From Candidatus Binatia bacterium (GTDB lineage: Bacteria; Desulfobacterota; Binatia; UBA9968; JAJDTQ01), in assembly GCA_951813575.1 (NCBI GenBank), contig OX638375.1, positions 3,425,042 to 3,489,041 on the forward strand: a stretch of 64,000 nt of DNA. Reading direction: 5' to 3'. Below are positions 9,012-17,820 of this stretch, piece by piece. The translations under genes and the position numbers were made by a program. Each line of letters starts with the position of its first letter. The stretch's first letter is position 1. The notes below the pieces were generated by a model. It saw nothing but the letters and a program-made list of their open reading frames with translations, ran no database searches and had not been told where the DNA came from.

Positions 9012-10367
9012 ATGGACAAAAACGACATGACACCCCACGCCCCACGCCTTCATTTCATGACGCGGATGGCCGTAGCGACCGGCTGCCTGCTGGCCGTCTC
9101 CCTGTGGGCGCTCGACGAGGCCCGCGCCCAGCGCCGGGGCCCTCGCCCGACGGCGGTGAAGACGGCGCCGGTGGTATCGAAGGCGATCCCCGAGGAGGTT
9201 TCCTTCATCGGCACCATCGAGCCCAATGTCGCCACCACGGTCGCTTCGGTGGTTTCGGGGCGGGTGGCGGCCGCCGGCTTCCGGGAGGGCGATGCGGTGG
9301 TGGCGGGCAAGACGGTCCTGTTGACGGTGGACACACGCGGGCGCGAGATCGCGTTGCGGGAGCGGGCGGCGGCGGTCACCCGGGCCAGGAAGCAGTGGGA
9401 GAAGGTACGGGAGGGTTCCCGCTCCGAGGAAGTGGCGCAACGGCTGGCCGGGGCCAAGGAGCAGGCGGCTATCCTGCAGCACCACCGGCGAGACCTGGAA
9501 CGCGCGCGGCGGCTCTACGAGGGGAACCTCATCAGCCTGGCGGAGTTCCAGAAGGTCGAGAGTGACTACATCGCCGCGCGGGAGAAGTACGGCAGCGCCC
9601 AGGCCGCCCTGAAGCTCACCCGCTCCGGGGCCAGGGACGAGGATATCGCCATGGCCGAGGCGGAGCACGAAGAGGCCCGCGCCCGCATGGACGCGGTGGC
9701 CTACGAGATCGACAGGAGCACGCTGCGCGCGCCCATATCCGGCTTCATCGTCAAGAAGCACGTGGACGTGGGCGACTGGGTGAACGCCGGCGAGCCGGTG
9801 GCGGACCTGGTGGACCTGGATCCCGTCTTCGCCGCCGGACCGGTGGGGGAGCGCAAGATCGCACGGCTGCGCACGGGCCTTCCGACCACGGTGACGCTGG
9901 ATGCTTTTCCGGGAGAGGTCTTCGCCGGAGAACTGGCGCACATCATCCCCCAGGCGGACACGCGCAGCCGCAGTTTTCCCGTAAAGGTCCGGCTCTCCAA
10001 CGCCCGGGGGCGGCTCAAGGCCGGCATGCTGGCGCGCGTCGTGGTGATCGTGGCGAGCGGCGAGCCGAGCGTGCTCGTGCCGAAGGACGCGGTGGTGCGG
10101 CGGGGTCCGGACGAGTTGGTCTTCGTTGTGTCCAACGGCCGGGCGAAGGCGGTGAAGGTCAACACCGGACGCGGCTACCGTGCGCTGCTGGAGGTCTCCG
10201 GAGGCGACCTCAAGCCCGGGCAGCAGGTGGTGACGCTGGGCAACGAGGTGCTGCGCGACGGCGCCAAGGTTCAGCTCGGCAACGGGGCCGGCCCCGGAGG
10301 AAGACCGGGCGCGAGGTCCGGCCGGCCTGGAGCCGGGCCCGATTCGAAGCGCGATGGGAATCGTTGA
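9012..10367 (+). CDS. RND efflux periplasmic adaptor (HlyD/AcrA-like)
   Basis: Membrane-fusion protein linking an inner-membrane RND pump to an outer-membrane channel. About 451 residues: a signal sequence ending near ARAQ (37-40), a lipoyl-like half (VVSGRVAAAGFREGDAVVAGK), an alpha-helical hairpin rich in Arg/Glu/Ala, the second lipoyl half (STLRAPISGFIVKKHVDVGD), then beta-barrel and membrane-proximal domains ending in a Gly/Arg/Pro-rich tail. Several starts are possible (GTG 8991, ATG 9012, 9027 or 9057), none with a clear ribosome-binding site; 9012 keeps a full signal sequence. It overlaps the pump gene by 14 nt. No outer-membrane TolC gene is nearby. Confidence 0.85.
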   Translation: MDKNDMTPHAPRLHFMTRMAVATGCLLAVSLWALDEARAQRRGPRPTAVKTAPVVSKAIPEEVSFIGTIEPNVATTVASVVSGRVAAAGFREGDAVVAGKTVLLTVDTRGREIALRERAAAVTRARKQWEKVREGSRSEEVAQRLAGAKEQAAILQHHRRDLERARRLYEGNLISLAEFQKVESDYIAAREKYGSAQAALKLTRSGARDEDIAMAEAEHEEARARMDAVAYEIDRSTLRAPISGFIVKKHVDVGDWVNAGEPVADLVDLDPVFAAGPVGERKIARLRTGLPTTVTLDAFPGEVFAGELAHIIPQADTRSRSFPVKVRLSNARGRLKAGMLARVVVIVASGEPSVLVPKDAVVRRGPDELVFVVSNGRAKAVKVNTGRGYRALLEVSGGDLKPGQQVVTLGNEVLRDGAKVQLGNGAGPGGRPGARSGRPGAGPDSKRDGNR

Positions 10368-13300
10368 CTTCTGCGTCCGCAACCCGGTCTCGGTGACCGT
10401 CGGCATCATCCTGGCGGTGCTGTTCGGGACCATCGCGCTCTTGCGCCTGCCGGTCCAGATGATTCCCACGGTGGACCGGCCCGAGATCACGGTACAGACC
10501 GAATACAGCGGCGCGGGACCCCTCGAGGTGGAGCGCGAGGTGACGGACCGCCTGGAGGAGCGGCTAAACGCGGTGGAGCGGCTCAGGCAGGTGTCGTCCA
10601 GCTCCATCGAGGGCAGGTCCCGCGTGGTCCTCAAGTTCGACTGGGGCACCAACAAGGACATCGCCCGCCTGGGCGTCTCCGAGAAGCTCGACACGGTCAG
10701 GGACCTGCCGCCGGACGTGGGCGAGTCGCGGATCCGCGCGGTCAACACCGACGAGGAGAGCCCGATCTCGTGGATCATGGTGGACACGGAGCGCGATCTC
10801 AACGAGGTGTGGGAGGAGCTGAAGGACGTCATCGTGCCGCAGATGGAACGGGTGCCCGGGGTCGGCGCGGTGTGGCGCTTCGGCGGCCGGGACCGGCAGG
10901 TGCACGTCACCCTGGACCCCCGCGCCATGGCGGCCCGGGGCATCACGGTGGCGGAGATCCGGCAGGCCATCACCCGGGAGAACCTCAACGTCAAGGGCGG
11001 CGACCTGAGCGAGGGCAAGCGCCGGCACGTGGTGCGCACCCTCGGCCAGTTCCAGGAACTCCGTCACATCGCCGACGTGGTGGTGCGGCATGACGTCCAG
11101 GGACCCGTCTACGCGCGCGACGTGGCCACCGTCTCCTTCGGCCACGAGGACCGGGATTTCGCCGTGCGCATCGACGGCAAGCCCGCCCTCGGCATGGGCG
11201 TGCTGCGCCGTTCCGGAGCCAACACCATGGAGGTCATGGAGGGCGTCCGGCAGACCCTGAGCCGAATGCAGGAGCGCTACGGCGGCAAGGGTGTCCATCT
11301 CAGAATGGTCTACGACGAGACCGACTACATCCACGACTCCATCGACCTGGTGACCCGCAACATCTACTTCGCCGTGGGCCTGGCGGTGCTGGTGTTGCTG
11401 CTGTTCCTGCGCAGCGTCGGCAGCATCGTCGTCGTGGCGGTGGCGATTCCCGTGTCCATCGTCACCACGTTCGTGGTCCTCAACATCGTCGGCTCCTCCC
11501 TCAACGTCATCATGCTGGCCGGTCTGGCCTTCGCCACCGGCATGGTGGTGGATAACGCCGTGGTGGTGCTGGAGAACGTGTTCCGCCACCGCGACATGGG
11601 CAAAGGGCGCGTGCGCGCCGCGCTGGACGGCGCCCGGGAGGTGGGCGGCGCCATCCTGGCGTCGACGCTCACCACCGTGGCCGTGTTCGTCCCCGTGTTG
11701 TTCATCCAGCAGGAGGCCGGCCAACTGTTCCGGGACATCGCCCTGGCCGTCTCCGTGGCCGTGGCCCTGTCCCTGGTGGTGGCTCTCACCGTGGTGCCCA
11801 TGCTCTCCGCCCACATCCTTCCGGAGCGGCCGCGCCCGCGGTTCCGGGGGCTGCGCGCGGTCATGTCCATGGTGGACCGGGGCGGTTCCGGGTTCTCGCG
11901 GCTGGTGCTGGGGCTGCTGGCGTGGCTCCAGCGCGGCGCCGTCCGGCGGCTGGCTGTGGTGCTGTTCATCGTGGGCGGATCGGTGGCGCTGGCGTGGTGG
12001 TTCGCGCCGCCGCTGGACTATCTCCCGCGGGGGAACCGCAACTTCATCTTCGGCGTGGTGAAGATGCCGCCGGGTTTCAACACGGACCAGAAGGAGTCGA
12101 TCATCAAGGAGATCGAGTCGCGTGTCCGGGCCATCCCCGAGATCGAGCGCATGTTCGCCGTCATCCGCCTGGACAACCCCATCATGGGCGCCATCGTGAA
12201 AGAGCCGTATACCGACCTCAACGGCATGCGTCGGGTGGTGGGGACCATGCGCCGCGCCGTCGGCGGCATTCCCGGCACCCAGGCGGTCTTCATCACCCAG
12301 GCTTCGCTGTTCCGCCAGCGCGGCGCCTTCTTTGGCGGCAACAACGTGGCCCTCGACGTCAAGGGAGACGATCTGCAGGCGATCCGGAACATCGCCCGGG
12401 GCCTCGAAGGACGCATCCGGGGCGTGGAGGGGGTGAACTTCGTCAACTCGTCGTTCGAGTGGGGCAACCCGGAGATCCGCGTGCTGCTGGACCGGGACCG
12501 GGTCTCGGCCCTGGGCCTGCGGGCCTCCGACGTGGGCGACGTCATCGAGACCGCGGTGGAGGGCACCCGCGCCGGGCGTTTCCGCGAGGGCGGCAAGGAG
12601 ATCGACATCATCCTCAAGGGGCCCCGCGGCGAGATGGCGCATACCCAGGACCTGGGCGCGCTCATGCTCTCCAACGGCTCCGGCCGGCTGGTGCAGCTCT
12701 CGGACATCGCGGAGATCCGGCCGGGCGACGGTCCCACCAAGGTCGAACATGTGGATCTCGACCGCGCCATCAAGCTGAACGCAAACATGAAGGATGCGTT
12801 GCCGCTGGAGGAAGCGGTGCGCGCGGTGGAGGAGAACGCGGTGGCGGAGGTCCGGCGCACCCTGCCGCTGGGGTATTCCATCGAGGTCAGCGGCCAGGCG
12901 CAGAAGCTGGCGGAAACCTGGGACGCCTTCAAGTGGACGTTCCTGCTGGCCGTGGTGGTGGTCTACCTGGTGATGTGCTCCCTGTTCGAATCCTGGAGCT
13001 ACCCGCTGATCATCATGTTCAGCGTTCCGCTGGCGGCCACCGGCGGCGTGCTCGCCGTGAGCCTCGGGCACGCCGCCGAGCCCACCATCAAGATGGACAC
13101 CGTCACCATGCTGGGGTTCATCATCCTGACGGGCATCGTGGTGAACAACGCCATCCTCATCGTGCACCAGACGCTCAACTTCATCCGCGCGGGGGAAGAG
13201 CCCCAGGCGGCCCTGCTGGCCAGCGTGCGCACCCGCATCCGCCCCATCTTCATGACCACCGCTACCACGGTGTTCGGCATGCTGCCCCTGGTACTGTCAC

Positions 13301-13473
13301 GGGGCGCCGGCTCCGAGCTCTACCGCGGCCTGGGCTCCGCCGTGCTGGGCGGACTGGCCGTCTCAACGCTCTTCACGCTCGTGCTCACGCCCACGCTCTA
13401 TTCCCTGTGGCTGGACGTGCTCGCCAAGGTCCGGCGCAAACCGGCGCCCGAGGAAGCCCTTGCCAAGCCGTAG
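10354..13473 (+). CDS. RND family efflux transporter permease (AcrB/HAE type)
   Basis: Proton-driven inner-membrane pump of 1039 residues, the normal length. It begins MGIVDFCVRNPVSVTVGIIL (TM1) followed by the conserved LPVQMIPTVDRPEITV, has two large periplasmic loops, and two six-helix bundles. TM4 (GLAFATGMVVDNAVVVLEN) carries the Asp of the proton relay and the second half has the matching FIILTGIVVNNAILIVHQ. It pairs with the adaptor upstream; substrates (drugs, lipids or hydrophobic compounds) cannot be predicted. Confidence 0.92.
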   Translation: MGIVDFCVRNPVSVTVGIILAVLFGTIALLRLPVQMIPTVDRPEITVQTEYSGAGPLEVEREVTDRLEERLNAVERLRQVSSSSIEGRSRVVLKFDWGTNKDIARLGVSEKLDTVRDLPPDVGESRIRAVNTDEESPISWIMVDTERDLNEVWEELKDVIVPQMERVPGVGAVWRFGGRDRQVHVTLDPRAMAARGITVAEIRQAITRENLNVKGGDLSEGKRRHVVRTLGQFQELRHIADVVVRHDVQGPVYARDVATVSFGHEDRDFAVRIDGKPALGMGVLRRSGANTMEVMEGVRQTLSRMQERYGGKGVHLRMVYDETDYIHDSIDLVTRNIYFAVGLAVLVLLLFLRSVGSIVVVAVAIPVSIVTTFVVLNIVGSSLNVIMLAGLAFATGMVVDNAVVVLENVFRHRDMGKGRVRAALDGAREVGGAILASTLTTVAVFVPVLFIQQEAGQLFRDIALAVSVAVALSLVVALTVVPMLSAHILPERPRPRFRGLRAVMSMVDRGGSGFSRLVLGLLAWLQRGAVRRLAVVLFIVGGSVALAWWFAPPLDYLPRGNRNFIFGVVKMPPGFNTDQKESIIKEIESRVRAIPEIERMFAVIRLDNPIMGAIVKEPYTDLNGMRRVVGTMRRAVGGIPGTQAVFITQASLFRQRGAFFGGNNVALDVKGDDLQAIRNIARGLEGRIRGVEGVNFVNSSFEWGNPEIRVLLDRDRVSALGLRASDVGDVIETAVEGTRAGRFREGGKEIDIILKGPRGEMAHTQDLGALMLSNGSGRLVQLSDIAEIRPGDGPTKVEHVDLDRAIKLNANMKDALPLEEAVRAVEENAVAEVRRTLPLGYSIEVSGQAQKLAETWDAFKWTFLLAVVVVYLVMCSLFESWSYPLIIMFSVPLAATGGVLAVSLGHAAEPTIKMDTVTMLGFIILTGIVVNNAILIVHQTLNFIRAGEEPQAALLASVRTRIRPIFMTTATTVFGMLPLVLSRGAGSELYRGLGSAVLGGLAVSTLFTLVLTPTLYSLWLDVLAKVRRKPAPEEALAKP

Positions 13474-13521
13474 CGGCTTCTGGCACGAAGGTCACCAACG
13501 AACACGGAACAGGAGCGTATC

Positions 13522-14769
13522 GTGCCCAACGCCGAAATTGTCGCCATCGGATCGGAGCTGCTGCTGGGACAGATCGTGGATACCAATTCCGCGTGGATGG
13601 CCCAGCGCCTGTCGGACCTCGGGGTGAACCTCTTTTTCAAGACCATCGTCGGGGACAATCCCGGGCGCATGAAGGAGGTCATCGGCCGGGCCCTGGATCG
13701 GGCGGACTTCGTCATCACCAGCGGCGGCCTGGGCCCCACCCAGGACGATCTCACCCGGGAGATCATCGCCGAGGTATGCGGCCGCAAGCTGGTGCGGGAT
13801 ACGGGCCTGCTGGAGCAGATCGACACGCGTTTCCGCCGCCGCAACATGATCATGACTCCCAACAACGAGCGCCAGGCCGACATCCCCGAGGGCGCCATTC
13901 CGGTGGAGAACCCCAACGGCACCGCGCCGTCGTTCATCGTGGAGCACGAGAAGGGGGTCATCTTCGCGTTGCCGGGGGTGCCCCACGAAATGAAATGGCT
14001 CTTCGACAACGAGGTCACTCCCTACGCGCGGCGCAAGTGGAATCTCTCGGAGACCATCACCTACCGGGTGCTCAAGGTCACCGACATGGGCGAAAGCTCC
14101 GTGGACCACGAGATCGGCCACCTGATCGCCAACTCCAGCAACCCCACCGTGGGTGTTCTCGCCCACCCGGGCCAGGTGGACGTCCGAATCACCGCCAAGG
14201 CGTCGAGCCGCGAAGAGGCCATGGAGCTCATCGCGCCGGTGGAGGCGCAGGTCCGCGACCTCCTCACCAGCCACATCTTCGCCGTGGACGACGAGACCAT
14301 GGAAGACGCCGTGGGCGCGCTGCTGCGGGAGAAGGACCGGAGCGTGGCGGTGTTCGAGGACATGACCGCGGGGCTCGTGGCCGACCGCCTGCAGCGGGCC
14401 AGCAAGGAGCATTTCGTGGAGGGCATGGTGGCGCCGGGTGAGCGGGGGACGCGGCGGCTGCTGGCCGGGTCGCGCCGCCCGGAGGACGCCGACGCGCTGT
14501 TGGACCAGCCCGAGCGGCTCACCGAGGAACTGGCCTGGACCATCCGGGAGCAGGCCGGCAGCGACTTCGGCCTGGCGCTGCACGCGGTGGAAGCTCCGGG
14601 AGACACCGCCGTCAATCTCGCCAGGGGCCAGACCTACATCTCGGTCACCGACGGCACGAAGTTCAACACCCGCACCTACAACCTCGGCGGCCGCGGCGGC
14701 CCCGACCGCACCCGCATGAGCCTCAACGCCATTTCGATGATCCGCACGGTAATGCTGGAGGGGATGTAG
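13522..14769 (+). CDS. CinA-family protein with altered C-terminal deamidase site
   Basis: The N-terminal MoCF/COG1058 domain is clear: AIGSELLLGQIVDTNSAWMA and the nucleotide-site TSGGLGPTQDDLTRE; this half is associated with ADP-ribose/NAD metabolite pyrophosphatase activity. The C-terminal CinA/PncC domain normally hydrolyses NMN to nicotinate mononucleotide, using a Ser in an ESxTGG motif. Here the equivalent is E279-D-M-T-A-G284, so the catalytic serine is replaced by Asp280 and one glycine by alanine, suggesting loss of deamidase activity. Total 415 residues. GTG start preceded by an AGGAG site. It follows the RND pump by 48 nt and may be co-transcribed. CinA-like is certain; the exact reaction is not. 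Confidence 0.85.
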   Translation: MPNAEIVAIGSELLLGQIVDTNSAWMAQRLSDLGVNLFFKTIVGDNPGRMKEVIGRALDRADFVITSGGLGPTQDDLTREIIAEVCGRKLVRDTGLLEQIDTRFRRRNMIMTPNNERQADIPEGAIPVENPNGTAPSFIVEHEKGVIFALPGVPHEMKWLFDNEVTPYARRKWNLSETITYRVLKVTDMGESSVDHEIGHLIANSSNPTVGVLAHPGQVDVRITAKASSREEAMELIAPVEAQVRDLLTSHIFAVDDETMEDAVGALLREKDRSVAVFEDMTAGLVADRLQRASKEHFVEGMVAPGERGTRRLLAGSRRPEDADALLDQPERLTEELAWTIREQAGSDFGLALHAVEAPGDTAVNLARGQTYISVTDGTKFNTRTYNLGGRGGPDRTRMSLNAISMIRTVMLEGM

Positions 14770-14809
14770 GGTGGGGCTCCGACGATCCGGGGACAGATGC
14801 CGTTTCGGA

Positions 14810-14844
14810 CATGTGGGTAGAATAGCGGCTATTCTACCCACGTG
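14810..14844. terminator. Strong symmetric hairpin between convergent genes
   Basis: A 14-bp perfect inverted repeat (arms GTGGGTAGAATAGC and its complement) with a one-base centre, extended by about three pairs including one wobble. It lies in the 92-bp gap between cinA (plus) and the S4-domain gene (minus). It has no T-tract on either side, so if it ends transcription it would do so as a bidirectional, non-canonical terminator. Confidence 0.5.
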
Positions 14845-14861
14845 CAGGAATCCGGCGGGGG

Positions 14862-15251
14862 CTAATCCTCCGACGCCAAACGCTCCCAGTCCCGTCGGTT
14901 CTTCTTGGTAGGCCGGCCGCCGCGTTCGCGAAAGGGAACGGTCTGAGCCTGCAACCGAGCGCGCGCGGCTTCCCGGTTGCGCACGCTTTCCTCGGTCTCT
15001 TCGTAGAGCAGTGCGGCCTCCTTGGCGGGGCCACGTCTCGTCGACAAACTCTTGACCGTCACCACCCATTCGTAGGGGCCGCGCCGGATCTGCAGCTCGT
15101 CCCCGACGCGCACGGGCCGGGCCGGCTTGGCGCGGTCGCCGCCGATCTGCACTTTGCCGCCCTGGGCGGCCGCGGCCGCGAGCGAGCGTGTCTTGAAGAA
15201 ACGCGCGGCCCAGAGCCATTTGTCGAGACGGACGCTTTCATTGTCCGGCAT
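14862..15251 (-). CDS. S4-domain RNA-binding protein (HslR/Hsp15-like)
   Basis: Small basic protein of 129 residues with an S4 fold at the N-terminus: VRLDKWLWAARFFKTRSLAA, then GKVQIGG and RVGDELQIRRG. In E. coli Hsp15 binds stalled 50S subunits carrying nascent chains. The C-terminus is rich in Arg/Lys/Glu and contains RERGGRPTKKNRRDWERL, typical of this family. The ATG at 15251 is chosen because the S4 fold begins about seven residues later; an upstream in-frame ATG adds an unconserved extension. It converges with cinA. Confidence 0.85.
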   Translation of the reverse strand: MPDNESVRLDKWLWAARFFKTRSLAAAAAQGGKVQIGGDRAKPARPVRVGDELQIRRGPYEWVVTVKSLSTRRGPAKEAALLYEETEESVRNREAARARLQAQTVPFRERGGRPTKKNRRDWERLASED

Positions 15252-15371
15252 GGCGCTTCTATAGCATGGTTTGTTTGCAGCGCCGCCGTTTTCGTGGTTG
15301 GAACGACGCAACCGACCCCGTGGCCTGTAACGAGGTCGATTGCGATCGGTTGATCCCGCGGGCCGCCCGCA

Positions 15372-15391
15372 GGCGGGTTTGAAACCCGCCC
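15372..15391. repeat. Palindromic GGTTTGAAACCCGCCC repeat, copy 1
   Basis: A 9-bp perfect palindrome (GGCGGGTTT / AAACCCGCC) around one central G in the gap 15252-15415 between divergent genes. The 16-nt core is repeated at 26107-26122. The gap otherwise shows no clear promoter. Confidence 0.6.
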
Positions 15392-15415
15392 CTACATCGT
15401 TGCTCGAGGTGTTCC

Positions 15416-16198
15416 ATGCCGTATGCCGATTCCGATGGGGTGCACATCTGCTACGAGGTCTCCGGAGAGGGGCTGCCCTTTGTCTGGGTGCACGCCAACC
15501 CGTTCGACCATAACCTCCTCATGTACCAGGTGGCGCATTTCTCGACGTACTTCAGGGTGATCTCGCTGGACATCCGGGGCTACGGCAGGTCCGACAAGCC
15601 GGAGACGCCGTTCTCGCTGGGGGACATGGCGGGGGACGTGCTCGCCGTGTGCGAGGCCGAAGGCGTGCGGGAGGCCGTCATCGGCGGCGTCAGCGTGGGC
15701 TCGGGCATCGCGCTGCTGCTGGGGCTCGACCATCCGGAGATGTTCCGCGCCGTGATCCTGGTGGGCGGGAGCAGCGGAGGCGGGGGACGCACCGGCGATC
15801 GCATCCAGGGCTACACGGACGACGTGACGACGTATCACGAGAAGCACATCAAGGAGTTGGTGGCGCCGGGCTTCGAGAGCACCCGGCTCGGCAAGTACCT
15901 GCTGGACATCTTCCTGGAGCGCAACCCGTGGCTTTCGGGTGAGTCCATCGCGCAGATCTTCCGCGCCCGCGCGGGCACCGACATGACCCCGCGCCTTTCG
16001 GAGATGAAGGTGCCGACCCTGGTCATCAACGGCGAGCACGACATGTCGCTGGAAGGCGGCAGGAAGACCGCGGCCTTGACCCCGGGGGCGGTGCACAAGG
16101 TGCTGCCGGGAACGGGCCACGCCTGCTGCATCGAGGATCCGGCCGGGTTCGACGCCCTGGTCATGGAGTTCCTGCGGGACAATGGGTTGATGAAATAG
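15416..16198 (+). CDS. Alpha/beta hydrolase
   Basis: A 260-residue hydrolase with the standard fold: oxyanion-side VWVHANPFDH, DIRGYGRSDKP, the nucleophile elbow GGVSVGSG (Ser is the nucleophile), acid in INGEHD and catalytic His in GTGHACC. The N-terminus ADSDGVHICYEVSGEG is typical of lactonase/esterase and haloperoxidase-like members. The substrate cannot be predicted. The stop lies one base before the ATG of the SulP gene, so the two are probably co-transcribed and perhaps functionally linked. Confidence 0.85.
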   Translation: MPYADSDGVHICYEVSGEGLPFVWVHANPFDHNLLMYQVAHFSTYFRVISLDIRGYGRSDKPETPFSLGDMAGDVLAVCEAEGVREAVIGGVSVGSGIALLLGLDHPEMFRAVILVGGSSGGGGRTGDRIQGYTDDVTTYHEKHIKELVAPGFESTRLGKYLLDIFLERNPWLSGESIAQIFRARAGTDMTPRLSEMKVPTLVINGEHDMSLEGGRKTAALTPGAVHKVLPGTGHACCIEDPAGFDALVMEFLRDNGLMK

Positions 16199-16199
16199 A

Positions 16200-17771
16200 A
16201 TGGGCGTCCTCGAAACCTTGCGATCAGAAGCCCGCGAACCCTATGGCGGGACGAAGTTCTGGGCCGATTCAAAGGCCGGCATGATCGGTTTCGCTGCTGC
16301 CTTGCCGGTCACCATGGCCCTGGGCGTCGTGTCCGGCATGGGCCCGGTGGCGGGCGTTCATTGTTTCATCGTCGTCGGCCTCGTGGCCGCCCTGTTCGGT
16401 GGTGCGAGGATGATGGTGTGCGGTCCGAGCGTCGCCATAGCCGTCATTGTCGCCACGATCCTCGCCGACAACGGCGGGGATCTGGGTCAACTCGCCCTCA
16501 TAGCCGTCCTTGCCGGCGTCATGCAGGTTCTGTTGGGGCTCTTCGGGATCGGACGCTTCGCCTCCTATTTGCCGCATATCGTGATGGCCGGATTCCTGTC
16601 CGGCATAGGAGCGCGCATCCTGTGGACGCAGGCCGCCAAGATCGTCCCTCTCGGCATGGATGACGCCGCCATCGTCGGCGTTTCCCTCGCGGTGATGCTG
16701 CTCTGGCCGAGGAAGATCGAAAAGTACTTTCCAGGCCCGCTGGCCGGCGTCGGGTCCGGCATCCTCCTCTCCCTCTTCCTTCCGGGAGCCGCGCTGCTCG
16801 GCGAATTGCCGACCGGGCTGCCCGTGCCTGTCATATCGATACCGTCCGTCGGCTTTCCGGGCAGCGCGCTCCACTCGGCCATCGTGTTGACCCTGATCAG
16901 TACCGCCTACACTCTCCTGCTCGCCATTACGGCCGATACCTTCACCGGCGGCCAGCATAATTCAAACCGGCAGCTCGTCTCCCTCGGGATCGCCAACGTC
17001 ACCGCCGGTTTCGTCGGCACGATGCCCGGGTCCGGCAATCTCAACACGCTCACGGTCATCCGCTTCGGCGGCCGCACGGTGATGGCCGGGGTCATCACGG
17101 CGCTTCTTCTGGCGGCAGTCCTGGCATTCTTCGGCCCTTATGTCTCATGGGTCCCCCTCGCCGCGCTCTCCGCCATTATTCTCCGTGTCGGAATGGGCCT
17201 GATCGAATGGCGGTTCCTGCGCAGGATCGCCACGATCCGGAAAGACTTCGTTGCCGTCATGCTCATCACCATGGGGTTGGCGTGCTTTGTGGACCCGCTC
17301 GTCGCCGTCATCTTCGGCGTGATCGCGGCCAGTGTCATCAACACGGACCGCCTGGAGCAGCTCGAGCTCGACAGCGTGATCTCGGTTCCCTTGCTCGACA
17401 GCGTTTTCTTCGGGACGGAGACGGAAGGCGATCCTTTCCAGGCACGCGCCGGGCTGCTGGAGTTCCGCGGCGCCTTCACGGTCGCATCGTCCAGGAAGCT
17501 CGTGCGCATGATCGGCGATGACATCAGGGAACACGATCTCGTGATCTTCGACCTGTCGAAACTGACGCATATGGACGACAGCGCGGCGCACCTGATGGCC
17601 CTCCTCATCGGCCGCGCGAGACAATCCGGAACCGAGATCATATTCGTGGGAATCCGGCAGAAGGTCCGCGAGGTCTTCTACGCCTTTGACGTGCTCCAGC
17701 ACGTGCCGGCCGAGCGGATCGTCGACACCCGCGACGAAGCCCGGGAACTGGCGCGCGGGATTCTGAATTGA
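16200..17771 (+). CDS. SulP family anion transporter with STAS domain
   Basis: Inner-membrane transporter of 523 residues with about 10-14 membrane segments and a C-terminal STAS domain (about 420-515, with VIFDLSKLTHMDDSAAHLM). SulP proteins carry sulfate, bicarbonate, molybdate or dicarboxylates. The N-terminal half has ALPVTMALGVVSGMGPVAG and the TM3-like MMVCGPSVAIAVIVATI. The anion is not predictable; sulfate or selenate transport would fit the selenium-related genes nearby, but that is only positional. Start ATG one base after the hydrolase stop. Confidence 0.88.
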   Translation: MGVLETLRSEAREPYGGTKFWADSKAGMIGFAAALPVTMALGVVSGMGPVAGVHCFIVVGLVAALFGGARMMVCGPSVAIAVIVATILADNGGDLGQLALIAVLAGVMQVLLGLFGIGRFASYLPHIVMAGFLSGIGARILWTQAAKIVPLGMDDAAIVGVSLAVMLLWPRKIEKYFPGPLAGVGSGILLSLFLPGAALLGELPTGLPVPVISIPSVGFPGSALHSAIVLTLISTAYTLLLAITADTFTGGQHNSNRQLVSLGIANVTAGFVGTMPGSGNLNTLTVIRFGGRTVMAGVITALLLAAVLAFFGPYVSWVPLAALSAIILRVGMGLIEWRFLRRIATIRKDFVAVMLITMGLACFVDPLVAVIFGVIAASVINTDRLEQLELDSVISVPLLDSVFFGTETEGDPFQARAGLLEFRGAFTVASSRKLVRMIGDDIREHDLVIFDLSKLTHMDDSAAHLMALLIGRARQSGTEIIFVGIRQKVREVFYAFDVLQHVPAERIVDTRDEARELARGILN

Positions 17772-17809
17772 CCTTCACATGCGTGCGCAACTCCAGGCGC
17801 CGCGTGGCA

Positions 17810-17820
17810 CACGACACTAG
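17810..17820. repeat. Half-copy of the CTAG-bounded palindromic element
   Basis: CACGACACTAG here is identical to the right arm of the element at 30910-30934. The left arm is lost or degenerate. The TAG stop codon of the minus-strand gene at 17817 lies within its CTAG. The gap 17772-17816 between convergent genes holds nothing else. Confidence 0.45.

Noticed and set aside
16200..17771. SulP gene as part of the selenium pathway
   Set aside because: SulP transporters carry many anions; distance and an unrelated hydrolase partner give no direct support.
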